DNA of 64,000 bases from Cymodocea nodosa. Taxonomy: Eukaryota; Streptophyta; Magnoliopsida; Alismatales; Cymodoceaceae. The stretch is from assembly GCA_036874045.1 (NCBI GenBank), contig CM072341.1, positions 12,102,501-12,166,500 of the forward strand, in the 5' to 3' direction. Within the stretch, counting starts at the first letter, position 1. Each line of letters opens with the position of its first letter. The translations under genes and the position numbers were made by a program. Positions 23,979 through 35,265 of the stretch are shown here, piece by piece. The notes under the pieces are model-generated. The model had not been told where the DNA came from, did no database searches, and saw only the letters and a program-made list of their open reading frames with translations.

Positions 23979-25640
23979 TTTTATGATAATATAAACATGT
24001 AAAAACTATATTTTCATTGGAACTACTCTCCCACAACTTGATCGAGCAGTAGATTCTTGTCCAGACGATAACATGTTCACTACCAATGTTTCACACATGA
24101 TTAGAATAAAATATAAAAATTAGTACAATAAAAAACAATGAAAAGTATAGAAATTTCAGACTACAAACAATTTTAGATTTAATTATTTTAATAAACTAAA
24201 AATTATGTAAATAATAAAAGTAAAAATCACATTCTAAATAATTATGAACCTATTAGGCTATTACAGTAAATGACAAAAATAAAAACCCCAGTGTACTAAT
24301 CTACAGGTAATGGACATTCCCTTTTATAGCATTGTAAATAATAAAAGATAAGAAAACCCTAACCTTAATGATTCTGAAAAAATCACAGTAAATTACAAAA
24401 ATAAAAGAAACCCTCACCTAATTTGTAGCAAGCCAGAGCAATGGCAGCAGGGGTTCTGACAAATGATGTCAACAACGGCAGAAGCAATGGTGTTGGTAGC
24501 AACATTCGGAGGATGGAGTGTGTTGGGGGTCTTCATCGTGAGGCTGGAGTGTGGATTTTTTTTTGGAGGAGAGAGATGTAGGTTAAAATTTTATTTTGGG
24601 GAAATCTAAACATTTAACCCAGATCTGATTTAAAAAAACGAAAAAACAAAATTGGTTCAACCGGTACGAGCCGTTTGAACCATTGGTTCACTGGGTCAAG
24701 CGGTCCAACCACCCTAATGGTCCAACTTTGGCTTTGTGAACTGACAGGCCTAACAATTCTTGGCCTGGCCGGTTGGATCAGCCTTGTTTGGTTCGGATCT
24801 GATAACACTAATTTATACAATTAAATCCTCTTTATCTGTTTGATATTTTTAAATATTCAATATTGTATTAATATGACTAGAAAATACTTATAAAATATGT
24901 TGAAATTAATATTATATTTTTTGTATTGTAAATTTTATGTATTTGATTACATTATCATCTAATTGGTGAATAGATCATTACTATCATTTTATGTATGTAT
25001 TTCTTTTTATGAATTTGTCGCTTAAGCTTCTAGGTTTGCAATTTGACTTCTTTATATGGCATTGGAGTTGTCAGGTGTGGCATCTCTATGTAGCATTCTC
25101 CATTTTGGGGGAACTTAGAGTTTGCAGCCTACTTAATTAGTGCTAAGGTGATTTGGTGATAATTCAAGGCGTCTGGCTACTTTTTGCATGTATTATGTGC
25201 ATTCATAAATATTTAATTGTAATTATGTATACTTTTATCTATATTATTTTCTAAATAACATTTGTAATACATAAATGATCTTTGGATAACATCAAAATAC
25301 AAAGTGCAACAGTAATAATGTATATATTTCAGAAACATGTATGATTATATATTTCAATAATTATGTCTGTTTGGAAATATTCTATTATATATATATAATT
25401 TTTTCTATGAATAACGTCAATAAATTATATATATTTAATTAAAAAGACTTGATTGAAGATGCTCCTAAGACAAAGATGAGGCAACCATATCAGGCATGAC
25501 CAAATCACACTTGGTTGCATAGGCAGGTGCCTCGATAAGCATGATTAGGGCATGTAAGGAATTCATGAGCACCCCAAAGGTGCAATTTTCAGATTGTTGA
25601 TGATGCATGGGGAAATTCTATCGGAGATAATGTTACAAAG
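23979..25640. other. hAT 5' flank and spacer
   Basis: 24640-24790 is rich in GGTTCAACCGG / CCGGTTGGATC-like short inverted phrases, a composition often seen in the subterminal regions of plant hAT elements, so it may be the 5' end of the transposon at 22280-23978. An 8-bp target duplication could not be fixed. The rest is AT-rich with no gene. Confidence 0.35.
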
Positions 25641-25650
25641 TACCTGAGAT

Positions 25651-25722
25651 GATGTATCAAGGACCCCACATCTAATCTGCAAAAGCAACACATCATCTCA
25701 AATGTGGGGTCCTTGATGCATC
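25651..25722. repeat. Short perfect hairpin (21-bp stem)
   Basis: GATGTATCAAGGACCCCACA at 25651 and its reverse complement at 25702-25722 pair over 21 bases, with one position that would be G-U in RNA and a 30-nt loop. A second, competing pair (TGAGATGAT at 25645 with ATCATCTCA at 25692) overlaps it. No gene covers it. Confidence 0.6.
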
Positions 25723-28651
25723 TATTTTTCAAATGTCCTGGTTTGGCAGGTTGGTGGGACGTGTTAGTTGGAGCTTCTTGGAGGCATTTTGAGAAATAGA
25801 TGCTTTTTGGGAGATTTGGAGCTCGGTTGTTACTCACATTACTCTCCAGGGATATAAGAAACAGATTTAGGCTCTTATTCCATTGTGGCTTGAAAAAAAA
25901 CCGGAAGGATCTTGGAAGGACTAGCACATCCTTCTTATAGCTGAGAGGAACAGGTTGTGGGGCAGCTGACACAGTGGTTGCGAGATGCTGATGGTCTGCT
26001 ACTCACAGATGAGGCTATTAGAAAGTAGCTTCATCTTATGATGCATCGTTGGGTAGTTCTCAAAGTGTTGGTCATATTGTCACTCTGATTCTGTTTGGCC
26101 TGTTTTGTTTGCCATTGGTCTTGATTATTTTGTTTTGTCCTGTTTGTTTTTGACTCAATCTTCTTAGGAAGCAGTCCTTTGCTTGCACTTATAATTTTGA
26201 TTTAGTGTTATTTCTTCTCTGGTTTGGCGTGCATTTGTTTGGAGAAAGGAGAACGTCCTTGATTTCCACAGAGGTCTAATAATAACAGAGTGACATGAAA
26301 AGCATTTCTCTCTTCACCATATCTATTACGCCTTAGCAATTATCTTAACTACTGTTCCACTAGACTACCATCAACGAGTGTGTGTTGATTGCCATCTGTC
26401 ATCTGGTCTATTTCAAACTTTTGTGATGTCTAACTGTTGTAGGTCATCCGAGGAATGTGTTAAGGTGATGCCATCATCTGGTGTAAGCTGGCCGGTAGGA
26501 CTCGCATCACTTCTCACAAAGTAGCTGGCTGATGAGTCTTCTGGTAACGTTACTTCCACTGGCGATGTTCTCTCAGACTACAATTTCTTTGAGCTTGCAG
26601 TTACTGCATCTATATTTATGTGAAGCATTCGCTTGGCTGAAAATTATATGCAAACTTTCCACTTGAAAAATTATTACTGAAATGAGGTATAATGGTGCCT
26701 CGTTTTCTATTATATTAAATGGGTTTTTGTCATTTGTCTTTCATATTTCTAGACGTGCTCCTAATTTTTTTGATGCAGCTAGTGGCACTTATCAGTCAAG
26801 TTGTGTGCCCTAAATCCGTAGCCTTTTGCAAGCAGTTGACCAGTGGTTCTACGAGAACTAAGCTCTTGACCATAATTCAAACTTTTAAACTCATCCAACA
26901 GCCTAGATCAATGTGACACTTCATCCATCATCCAATGGTCCACATGAAGTGTTCTACTTCATGAGATTTAAGGACCAAGACACCATGGACCATCTAACGG
27001 CCCCTAGTATATCATGTCATTAATCCATGGCATTTCACAATTTGGATTGAAGCTTAACCAAGGCACCTTCCCTTGGAGAGGAGGCATCCCGTCGTTAAGG
27101 TGAATGCACCACCTTGTGAGGTGCAGCATTGAAGGAAGTGTCTTGATGTGAAGGTGGTTTAACACAAAAGCGGCACTCTCTCTCCTCCACACCCCTCTCT
27201 CATTTTTACGTCTTTCAGCCATTCAGGGAAACACTCCACAACCTCACTCATGCCTAGCTCACTTACTAAGCCACCGAAGCCCCTGGTCACTGGCTTATGG
27301 TTGAATGTGTGCAAACTTGTTCTAATATTATGTTAAAAGTTCACCTCAAAATTAATTGACCATAAAAGAACGAGATTATCACAATATAAAGTTTGTATTC
27401 TTCCACAACACTTTTGATGTACGACTTTTCTTTCTAGCAGAGTTAAAACCAAAAGATAAAAGCATTTCCATTAGAACTTGGATGCTTGCAATGCCAAGTT
27501 CTGGAAATTGGCAGCGGTAGAATAAGTACAGGAGTTAATATATTGTGGTAGCTCCTAAAAAGAACTGTAATAGAAAATTTATTACTCAAGATCGCTATGG
27601 TGCACAAATGGTGGTAGAGTTACTATCACACGTTAGTTGAATTTCAAAAATAATGTTCTAAAGTTCATAATTGGTCTGTACATATATACGTAGACTTCAC
27701 CATAATTGTGGAGTTGTTCCCTTTGGGGTATTTTGTCGTTCTGTATGAAAACATTGGAAAAAGAGAGGAATGGTCCATCGCTCCACTCTAGCCAGAAAGC
27801 CTGAAGGAATTCACCAAACCCCTTAAATCTAGTATTATAGTTTTTACTTGAAGTAACGATACTCGTACTCTTATTAAGATTTAAATCTTGGTAAACGAAG
27901 AAACCTCTCATATTATCAAAAGAAAATGATCAATGGACCCCTAGCCAACGCCGGTAGGAAGCATGTCATTGATGTGAGCCCCACGTGAACTCAGGAAGCA
28001 TGTCTGCCAATGGTGCACGTGAACAAATTAAAACGGACATGTCTCAAGCTACGTTTGACATCTCCTAAAATTTATTTTTCACGCAGAAAGAGTGCGTCAA
28101 GTATTAACGCCATGTTAATGTCCCATATCATTCAAATAAAGATTATTTGATTTTATATTCGATTTATTCATATCAATCGCACCATATATTCTACACTGAC
28201 GGCCACCTACCTCAGATAGTTAGTTAGGTGTCACTTTGACCCTCCAAGCCACTCCTAAGACTAGTAGACCCTCAATTTTCTTGAGGCTTATTAAGTACGA
28301 TTCGAAAGAATTCATAAAAAAATGATTGACCTAGGGAAGAAAGAGTTGATCTCATATCGATGTTTCATACGATTAATTATTTGATTTTATACCTAAATGA
28401 TCAATCGTCATCCTCCAGGACAAACCATGGTAATGGATCACTAATAATGGAATTGGTCACAGCAGCATTAAACTAGATAGATAATGGCAAGCAGAGTGGC
28501 CGCGCGCGATTGATTATATATATATCATAATATAGACGCCTCAACTACCAAGACGACGGCAACGGTAGGAGGACAGAGCCCAAACAATTACATAATGATT
28601 TGCAGTCGACCATGGGGTCTGATGGAGAGGAGGAGTTTGACGACGGACAGA
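25723..28651. other. Intergenic region, no supported gene
   Basis: A weak LINE-like phrase (HLFFKCPGLAGWW, about 25715-25755) is present but too short to call. 26900-27260 is of average composition, with open frames that match nothing I recognise. The last 200 bases are the 3' flank of the XTH gene. Confidence 0.35.
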
Positions 28652-29964
28652 TCAAGCGGAGCATTCGGGCGTGAGACTGTGGTCTCTGCTGGAGTCACTG
28701 CAGTAGTAGTAGACCATGTGCTTGGTCTGAGCCCATCTCATGACCGCCACCTGCTTGGAGCTCAACTCACGGCCGGTGGACGAAGCCGGCACCGGACGGC
28801 AACGGGATGGAGCGTAGGCGGAGCAGCCTTCCGCCGTGAACTGGTCGTACTTGGCGACGAAAGGCGCGTAACGGTAGTCCGCCTTGTAGCGACCGCCTTC
28901 GGTGGCCCACGACGACGCGTCCCATATGGAGCCGTACATCCACATGGGCCGGGTCGGGTACGTGGACTTTACTTTCCGTGGGTATCGTCGGATCGGTATG
29001 TCGTCCACGAAGAATCTGTTCATTGACGTACGTGAACAACATCTCAAACACACACACTATATATATATATATTCAAATTTAATATTAATTTAAGCTATTT
29101 TTTAACGTTTTCTTTCACTTTTGTGAAATTTCATTGAAAATGTTTGAAAAATATTAAATGCACATGGGCCGGGCCGCTTACACAATCTGGTCAGGATTCC
29201 ACAGGATGGCGTAGTGGTGGAAAGCGGCGGTGGGGTCGAACCAGAGGTGGAACCTCATCTCCCTCCCGACGATATTCCCGTCGCCGCTGCCCCTCACGTA
29301 TACGTTCGTCTGCAGCGTGTAGGGCTTCCCCGGTGTTGTGCCCAGGAACTCGATGTCCACCTCGTCGTGGAATCCTGGGTGAGCTTCGTTGTTCGACAAC
29401 TGCGAACATATATATAAAACGCACCAATCACACTATATATATATATATATATATATATAGATCGAGCCACCATGCCTATACATATATATACATACATACA
29501 CAGTACTCTAGCTAGCTTACGTAGAAGGATGTGATGACGCCGGCAGTGTAGCCGCCCTGTAGCTTGATCGACGCACCGAAATATCCGTTCCGGTACGGAC
29601 GATTGGATTTGAATCCACTCCCTGTGGCCGCCCGTCCGTCACAAAATAAGAAATAAGAATCAGTAATATTGGGAGAAGAAAAGTGGAGTGGTGGTGGTGG
29701 TGGTTTAATGATTGGAACCGTAGAAAAGAGGTAGGACGTACCTGAGCTTTTGTCGAGCCATATTGTGAGTTGTTCATTGTTTCTTGACAGGGATTGATGG
29801 GCAAGACCCCAGAGGTTTTTGTACACTCGATTGAATGCCGTGGATCTGTACTTGGAGCTTGGGTGGTAACCCGGAGATGGCTGAGCAGCGGTGGTTTGGA
29901 GGAGGAGAAGGGAAAGGAGGATTAATGTTGACGAATGAACCATAGTCGACAACAAACAGTTCAT
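28652..29964 (-). CDS. XTH: Xyloglucan endotransglucosylase/hydrolase, group III-A (XTH31/32-like)
   Basis: A secreted GH16 enzyme that cuts and/or religates xyloglucan in the plant cell wall. Exons on the minus strand are 29964-29742, 29621-29521, 29399-29182 and 29015-28652, all with GT-AG borders (donors GTACGT, GTAAGC, GTAAGC). The joined length is 906 nt, giving 301 residues, usual for the family. A signal peptide ([14 protein letters not shown]) precedes QPSPGY. The catalytic motif [10 protein letters not shown] is complete, with nucleophile Glu121 and acid/base Glu125. DEVDIEFLG rather than DEIDFEFLG, plus the SGFKS..PYR context, points to the III-A group, some members of which are mainly hydrolases. 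The C-terminal XET_C part has WASSWAT-like [17 protein letters not shown] and a terminal [14 protein letters not shown] with paired cysteines. ATG 29964 is preferred because the TATA box is at 30027-30034; 29943 is an alternative and 30012 is likely too far upstream. No disruptions are seen. Confidence 0.93.
29434..29459. repeat. (TA)13 microsatellite in XTH intron 2
   Basis: An uninterrupted TA run within the 121-bp intron between exons 2 and 3. Confidence 0.9.
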
Positions 29965-30026
29965 GGCTGTGGGAGCTAGTGTGTGGACTAATGCTGTGAG
30001 GTGCGAGTTCACGGGAGTGTAGGTGG

Positions 30027-30034
30027 TATATATA
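30027..30034 (-). promoter_or_regulatory. Probable TATA box of the XTH gene
   Basis: TATATATA lies 63 bases upstream of the preferred ATG at 29964. Transcription would start near 30000, which places the upstream in-frame ATG at 30012 outside the transcript. A longer TA-rich tract at 30073-30108 lies further upstream. Confidence 0.55.
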
Positions 30035-30072
30035 GCATATGGAAAGACTAAAGGGGCCTACATAGCGGTGCG

Positions 30073-30107
<35 letters not shown>

Positions 30108-33100
30108 GCTTCATTAAAGTGATGTGGGTGTTGAAATTGGAGCGGGGAAGGGGAAGATAGAAGGTCTGATAAATTAAATGTTGCACAAGTAAAGATGGCT
30201 TGTCATACACACACACGCACACACACAACACGAGCCTCATTGAACTACATCATTGCTTGCTGGTACTTACTTCATACCATGAAGGCTGGACTTGAAAGGA
30301 AAGAAAAAAGGGAGCAAAATTAAAATAGTAGAGGATGATGGGACTGTTGTGGTAAGAGAGGATTGTTTCAGGTTGCAGGTTGTGGATTCCAGTTATTGTT
30401 CTTTCTACAATTGATCATGGTTCATTTGGTTCTTACAGTCCTGCATGGTGAGTGCTTCATCCCATTTGTCAACATCTGATCATCATCTAAATTAATTCTT
30501 CCAACACATACTTATATAACGTCCAAAAACACAGCGTCCTTAATTTGCTTGCATATATTTTATGGAATGGGTTCATTTATGTACCTACCAAGAAATGTCA
30601 GCAATTGCTTGCATGCTACTTGAGAAAAAAGGGTGTCACTTTTCACACTGAACTGATGCGCTCTTCTAGGTCCCACCTCTCTTATGATGTGTTCTACCAG
30701 AAATATGAGGAGCATGGTAACTCACACAGTGCATTCCATGATCATGCATTCTCAGCTTTGCCAATTCCTGGGACTGCTCACTCCTAGGGTGCTGGTGCAG
30801 CAAAAAAAACCCAAGCATAACAGTTTAGATGATGATCCAGCAAACAACATGGTTGGCTCGAAAATGGGTTAGCTGTATTTTTTCTGATAGTTTTGGTGTT
30901 TTGTATCAAAATTAAAACCTAGGATTTATTCTCTCATGATGGAATGAAAGATTCAACTATACCATCTTATTATTGGAAACATGTATATATATAGAGAGAG
31001 AGCGTGAGAGAAAGAAAGAGAGAGACTTGGTAAGTATGTTTTTTATTTTTTATAATGATGAATGTTTTTTCCTGATACTTACATTATCCTATTGTATTTT
31101 GGAAGGACCATAGAATACATCGTGAGCTTTTCACTAATTTACAGTCCAATAAAAGATAGCTTACGATGAATCATTAAGTAAGACAAACTTATGACACGTC
31201 ATGAGAACAAACACAACAACAATCCTACAAGCAAAACATAGAGATGGCTTGGATACGATCCATGATGATTATGTCACTGCAAGGCCAGATGTTTCAATAC
31301 CTTTAATTAAAGATGTAGATAAGGCATTATCCCATTATTACTTGTAATAATAAACAAGCTGTGTTGCAATCTCCTCCATGAACTCATCATGATTTCAGTT
31401 TCCTCTGTAGTATTGATCACATTGTTCTTAGCCTATTGTTAAGTGCCATGTATACAGCATCCGTAAAATTTAAACCTTGATCCACTTGAGATGGCATTAA
31501 TTTCTTTTAAGCACTAAACATTTTAATTTGTATCATGCTGGATGCTTTTCTAACCCTCAAGTGACCAAATGCTACTTCAGTAAACAAGCTTACTCCTGAT
31601 ATGCACAATGCTGCTTTTTCAAATAAGGCTATTCTACTACTAATGATGGTAATGGAAGCATTGGTAACTTTCCTACTGAGTACTAACAGGAAGTGTTGAT
31701 ACCTACCTCTGTATGTGATGAATTTCTATTAGATGGTATGGAGCTTTTTATTTAATCCACTGGAGCTAATCACATTATTAATACATATAATAATGTAACG
31801 GTATGCTTACCCATGCATGTCCATGATTGTGATTACATCAGGATCATGCGGGAAATCCTGAGGTGATACGAGATGGAATATGATGTCCCAACCTCTCTCT
31901 TAATCGCAAAAAATATTTGATATGTACGTCTATCAGAGAAGAGGACATCTGGGGAGAATGCAAGGGAGGAAAAGGAAGAAAGCTGCTGAAAGATGATAAT
32001 TATTTGCATAGGATATTGGTCATCTATAAATGATATCAGCCAGCATTATTCTTAAGCTAGTCAACATGAACATGCCAAGCCGTATGGAGATGAAATGGGT
32101 AGTTGTGCTGTATCTCTCTGTTATCTAATAAATACTTATATTTGTAACTTGTGATTGCATCAAGCTCACCCACTCCACTAATACCATCATGTCTTTCTTG
32201 GTGGCAGCATTCTTTATAACATCCAATTCCTTTCACACCCTTCATTCAGAAAAGAAAAAAAATTTAAAATCCTCTTACACCCCACCATTTCAATTCTGAT
32301 ACGTCAATTAAATTGCATGCCAACTTTTCGGTACAAGCTGTTTATTAGTTCTTGATGTAATTAGTAATATTTTTGTTTGGATTTCAGCCTAAGATCTTCT
32401 TTTCTCTTAGAACTTTTAAGTCAGCAGAAGACCAATTACACTATCAATTGTTGGTTAGCCAAAATTATTAGTTGGTAACATATTCCAAGCCTAGACAACA
32501 ACACTCTTTCCAACCCAACAAAAGCTTTTCTGATCCCTCGAGTAAAGCCATGCATTGTAGATGGAAGTTGCTGAGTTCCATTAATCATTTGCATGTCGCC
32601 GCTGTTCATGATAAGATCCAATCCATCCGACTGATCCTGTTTACAAAATTAATCCATCTTTCCACACCCGTAAGTGATCGATCTCTACATCTTAACGACC
32701 ACCTCGGATGCATGCATGCTGACACTTTGCCTCCTCCTCATGAACGTCGACGGGTGTAGAATTTCAGCATCCTTGCTTGATGCGACCTGTCTAGCTCTGG
32801 TGAATGGTCGGCAATCGACCGAATATCCTCATTTTAATGTAATAAAAACCAAGAGAATTTATTTCTAATTAATTTAAATTGTTTAGAATCTTTTAGTTAT
32901 TCTTTTTTACAGTTTTTTTCCAAGCAATCCCCAACATATATACCTAGATAACTTTATGCAGGACCCTCACTCTTTAGACATCAGAATTACAATAGCACAT
33001 TGCTTTATTCGGTGATTTTTCTGATAAATATTTTTAAAACTAATTAAGATACCACATACTTACTAATTGGAAAATAACTTGTGTTGTATAAAATGATTTT

Positions 33101-34649
33101 CACACAAGCAGTGAGGGACTTGAGTTATTTTAGTATATTAAGCTAGTGATATAAAGGAGATGCAATAAACATACACAAAAGAAGAAGAAGCTAGATACAA
33201 GTGATACAAGTTAGATGATCAAAGGCATTTCAAAACACTTAAGTCAACTTAATGTGATTTAGAAGAGAAGAACAAGATTGGGAGAAAGATGTGTAATTGT
33301 TATAATTTATATATATTTTTTATTAGAATCATGTAAAAGCCTCTCCCAAGGAACTTGATAAAAGCGACTTAGATAATTTTAGAATTTTCTAGAATAGAAG
33401 CCTTTAGGTCCTGAGTAAATGACCTAAGAAAGTTAATAAAAGGCTTTAATTAAGTTCATGAAAACATCAAGTTTAGAAATTTTGTACATTTTAGAATTCC
33501 AAAATTTTTTTGTTGTATTGATTTTTGGGTTGATAGGTCACAACTTTGAAACCAAATCGACGATATATCAAAATTGAATCAGTCTACTAAATTGGTCATC
33601 CAAGACGACTTCTCTATGGTTTACTAAAATTCAAGTTGTTAAAAAGAAGCTCTAGACGGTACACATTTTCTAGATGTTAGATACTATTTCATGCACTACT
33701 TCTTGCCTATACAATAGACATCAATTGCCATTAAATTGATACCCTATCATCGCTGATCCAATGTCTAACTCTCATTTTCATAGAGAATCCATTGATCAAT
33801 TCCCCCACTTCTCTTACAATCTAAGTGCATTTTCCTTGCATCCAATATTCAAGAGAGATTCAAGTTCTTATGAAGACTAGGTTTCAAGGGTTGTCAAAAA
33901 GTTGAGGATTCCATGAATTGTGTGAAGTGGTGATAATGAGGGGGGTTGTCAAGATATTACAATGATAATATCATGACTAATGTAAAAGTAAACCTTGATA
34001 TCATTGATCCTTCATAATGTCCTTTTTCTACGTAGTTTTAAAGTTAACTTAAAGTTTGTTGTTAGGCTAATTAAAGTCCTGGGTTGCTTGGTAACTCTCT
34101 CTCTAGATTCTTGTCTCTAGTATGACCCTTTTTTGAAGAAGGTGATGGAGCTTGCTAGTCTCATAAACAACATATATGTTCTTGAAGTTCCTATTAGTAA
34201 CAATGCTTGCATTCCTATTGAACAATATTGTTGATTTTAGTGCTTGGCATAATAGATTAGGAAATTAATCTATGCATTTCTAGATTGAAGCTTTTGATAA
34301 ATAATGATGACATACATTGTAATAAGGATTTTGATTCCAAGTTCCAACATTGCTTGCTTTACTTGCCATTTAGCCAAACAATCTCATCTTTTATTCCATA
34401 GCAAGACTATAAACACTCTTGAAATTTTTAATTCGACCTTAGTCATTATGATGTGTACGTGGGTTTAATTTTTCATTCATGTCTTGCATGGCTTTACTTA
34501 TTTTCCTACCATCGTTGGTGATTGAATAGGATTAGTTTATTTTTTGCATAACAAACATAATATTCTTTTTATCTTGAATATTTTACGTTTGTTTAGATTC
34601 AAATTCAACAATAAGGTCACATGCATTAGATCTGATATGGGACCACCCA
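30035..34649. other. XTH promoter flank and intergenic region
   Basis: The segment holds simple repeats: a TA tract at 30073-30108, CA-rich 30210-30230 and AG-rich 30990-31025. Open frames at 30545-30787 and 32472-32759 have no recognisable domain and are not accepted. A phrase near 31350-31370 (CNNKQAVLQS) faintly recalls copia RNase H but is isolated. No RNA gene was seen. Confidence 0.4.
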
Positions 34650-35265
34650 CAATGAACTCACTACGTTTATATGCTCAAGTTGCTTAAGATCCTAAATGGG
34701 TCCATGTCATGGAAGAAGAAATTAGAAACCTTGAGGACAATATCACTTGAGATTTGTTTAATCTTGTACATGAAAGACAACCTTAGAAGTACGTACCAAG
34801 TTGGTTTACAAACAAATCAAATGGTAATATTGAAAGATATAAGAATAGCATGATGGAAAAATGATCCACTCAACAAGAGGGAATGGTTAAGATTGTCATA
34901 GTAAGGTTTCTATTGTTATTGTACACCAACAGGAAATACATCAACAAATTAGATGTAAATTATGCTTTCTTAATGAGGACTTAAAAGAAGAGATTTATAT
35001 GACCCTTTCACATAGATATTTACAAGAATTAGAAAAGATATATCTTCTAAGGAGAAGCATCTATGACCTAAAAAAGGCATATATCTAGCAATTCCATTAA
35101 TGTTCTCACTTATATACATGACATTCTCATAATGGGGAATAATCATAAACAAATTCTTAAAATTAACCAAGGAGATTTTATATTTTAAATTCAAAATAAA
35201 ATATTTGGATTTTACGAAATTAAATTTTCTTAAAATTGAAATTTCATGTGGTGCTTGCATATATA
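34650..35265 (+). pseudogene. Ty1/copia reverse transcriptase remnant
   Basis: Plus-strand broken frames follow the order of copia RT: DPKWVHVMEEEIRNLEDN (34690-34740), DLFNLVHERQP, a degenerate KWVFK..NGNIERYK part (34790-34840), STQQEGMVK (34868-34895), NKLDVNYAFLNEDLKEEIYM (34945-35000), LRRSIYDLKKA (35055-35085), then IHDILIMGNNHK (about 35110-35145) at the YVDD active-site position with the first Asp changed to His. Stops and two or more frameshifts are present. RNase H does not follow. Confidence 0.75.

Noticed and set aside
25690..25980. LINE-type zinc-binding phrase HLFFKCPGLAGWW
   Set aside because: A single short match, followed by a stop, with no RT upstream; too little to call a LINE.
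28595..29427. Plus-strand and alternate-frame open stretches over the XTH exons
   Set aside because: Shadows of the GC-rich XTH coding sequence in other frames.
30545..30872. Two overlapping plus-strand frames (80 and 62 codons)
   Set aside because: No recognisable domain; upstream flank of XTH on the opposite strand; probably chance.
31200..31460. Copia RNase H-like phrase CNNKQAVLQS
   Set aside because: Isolated, with no other copia motif within 3 kb in a consistent order.
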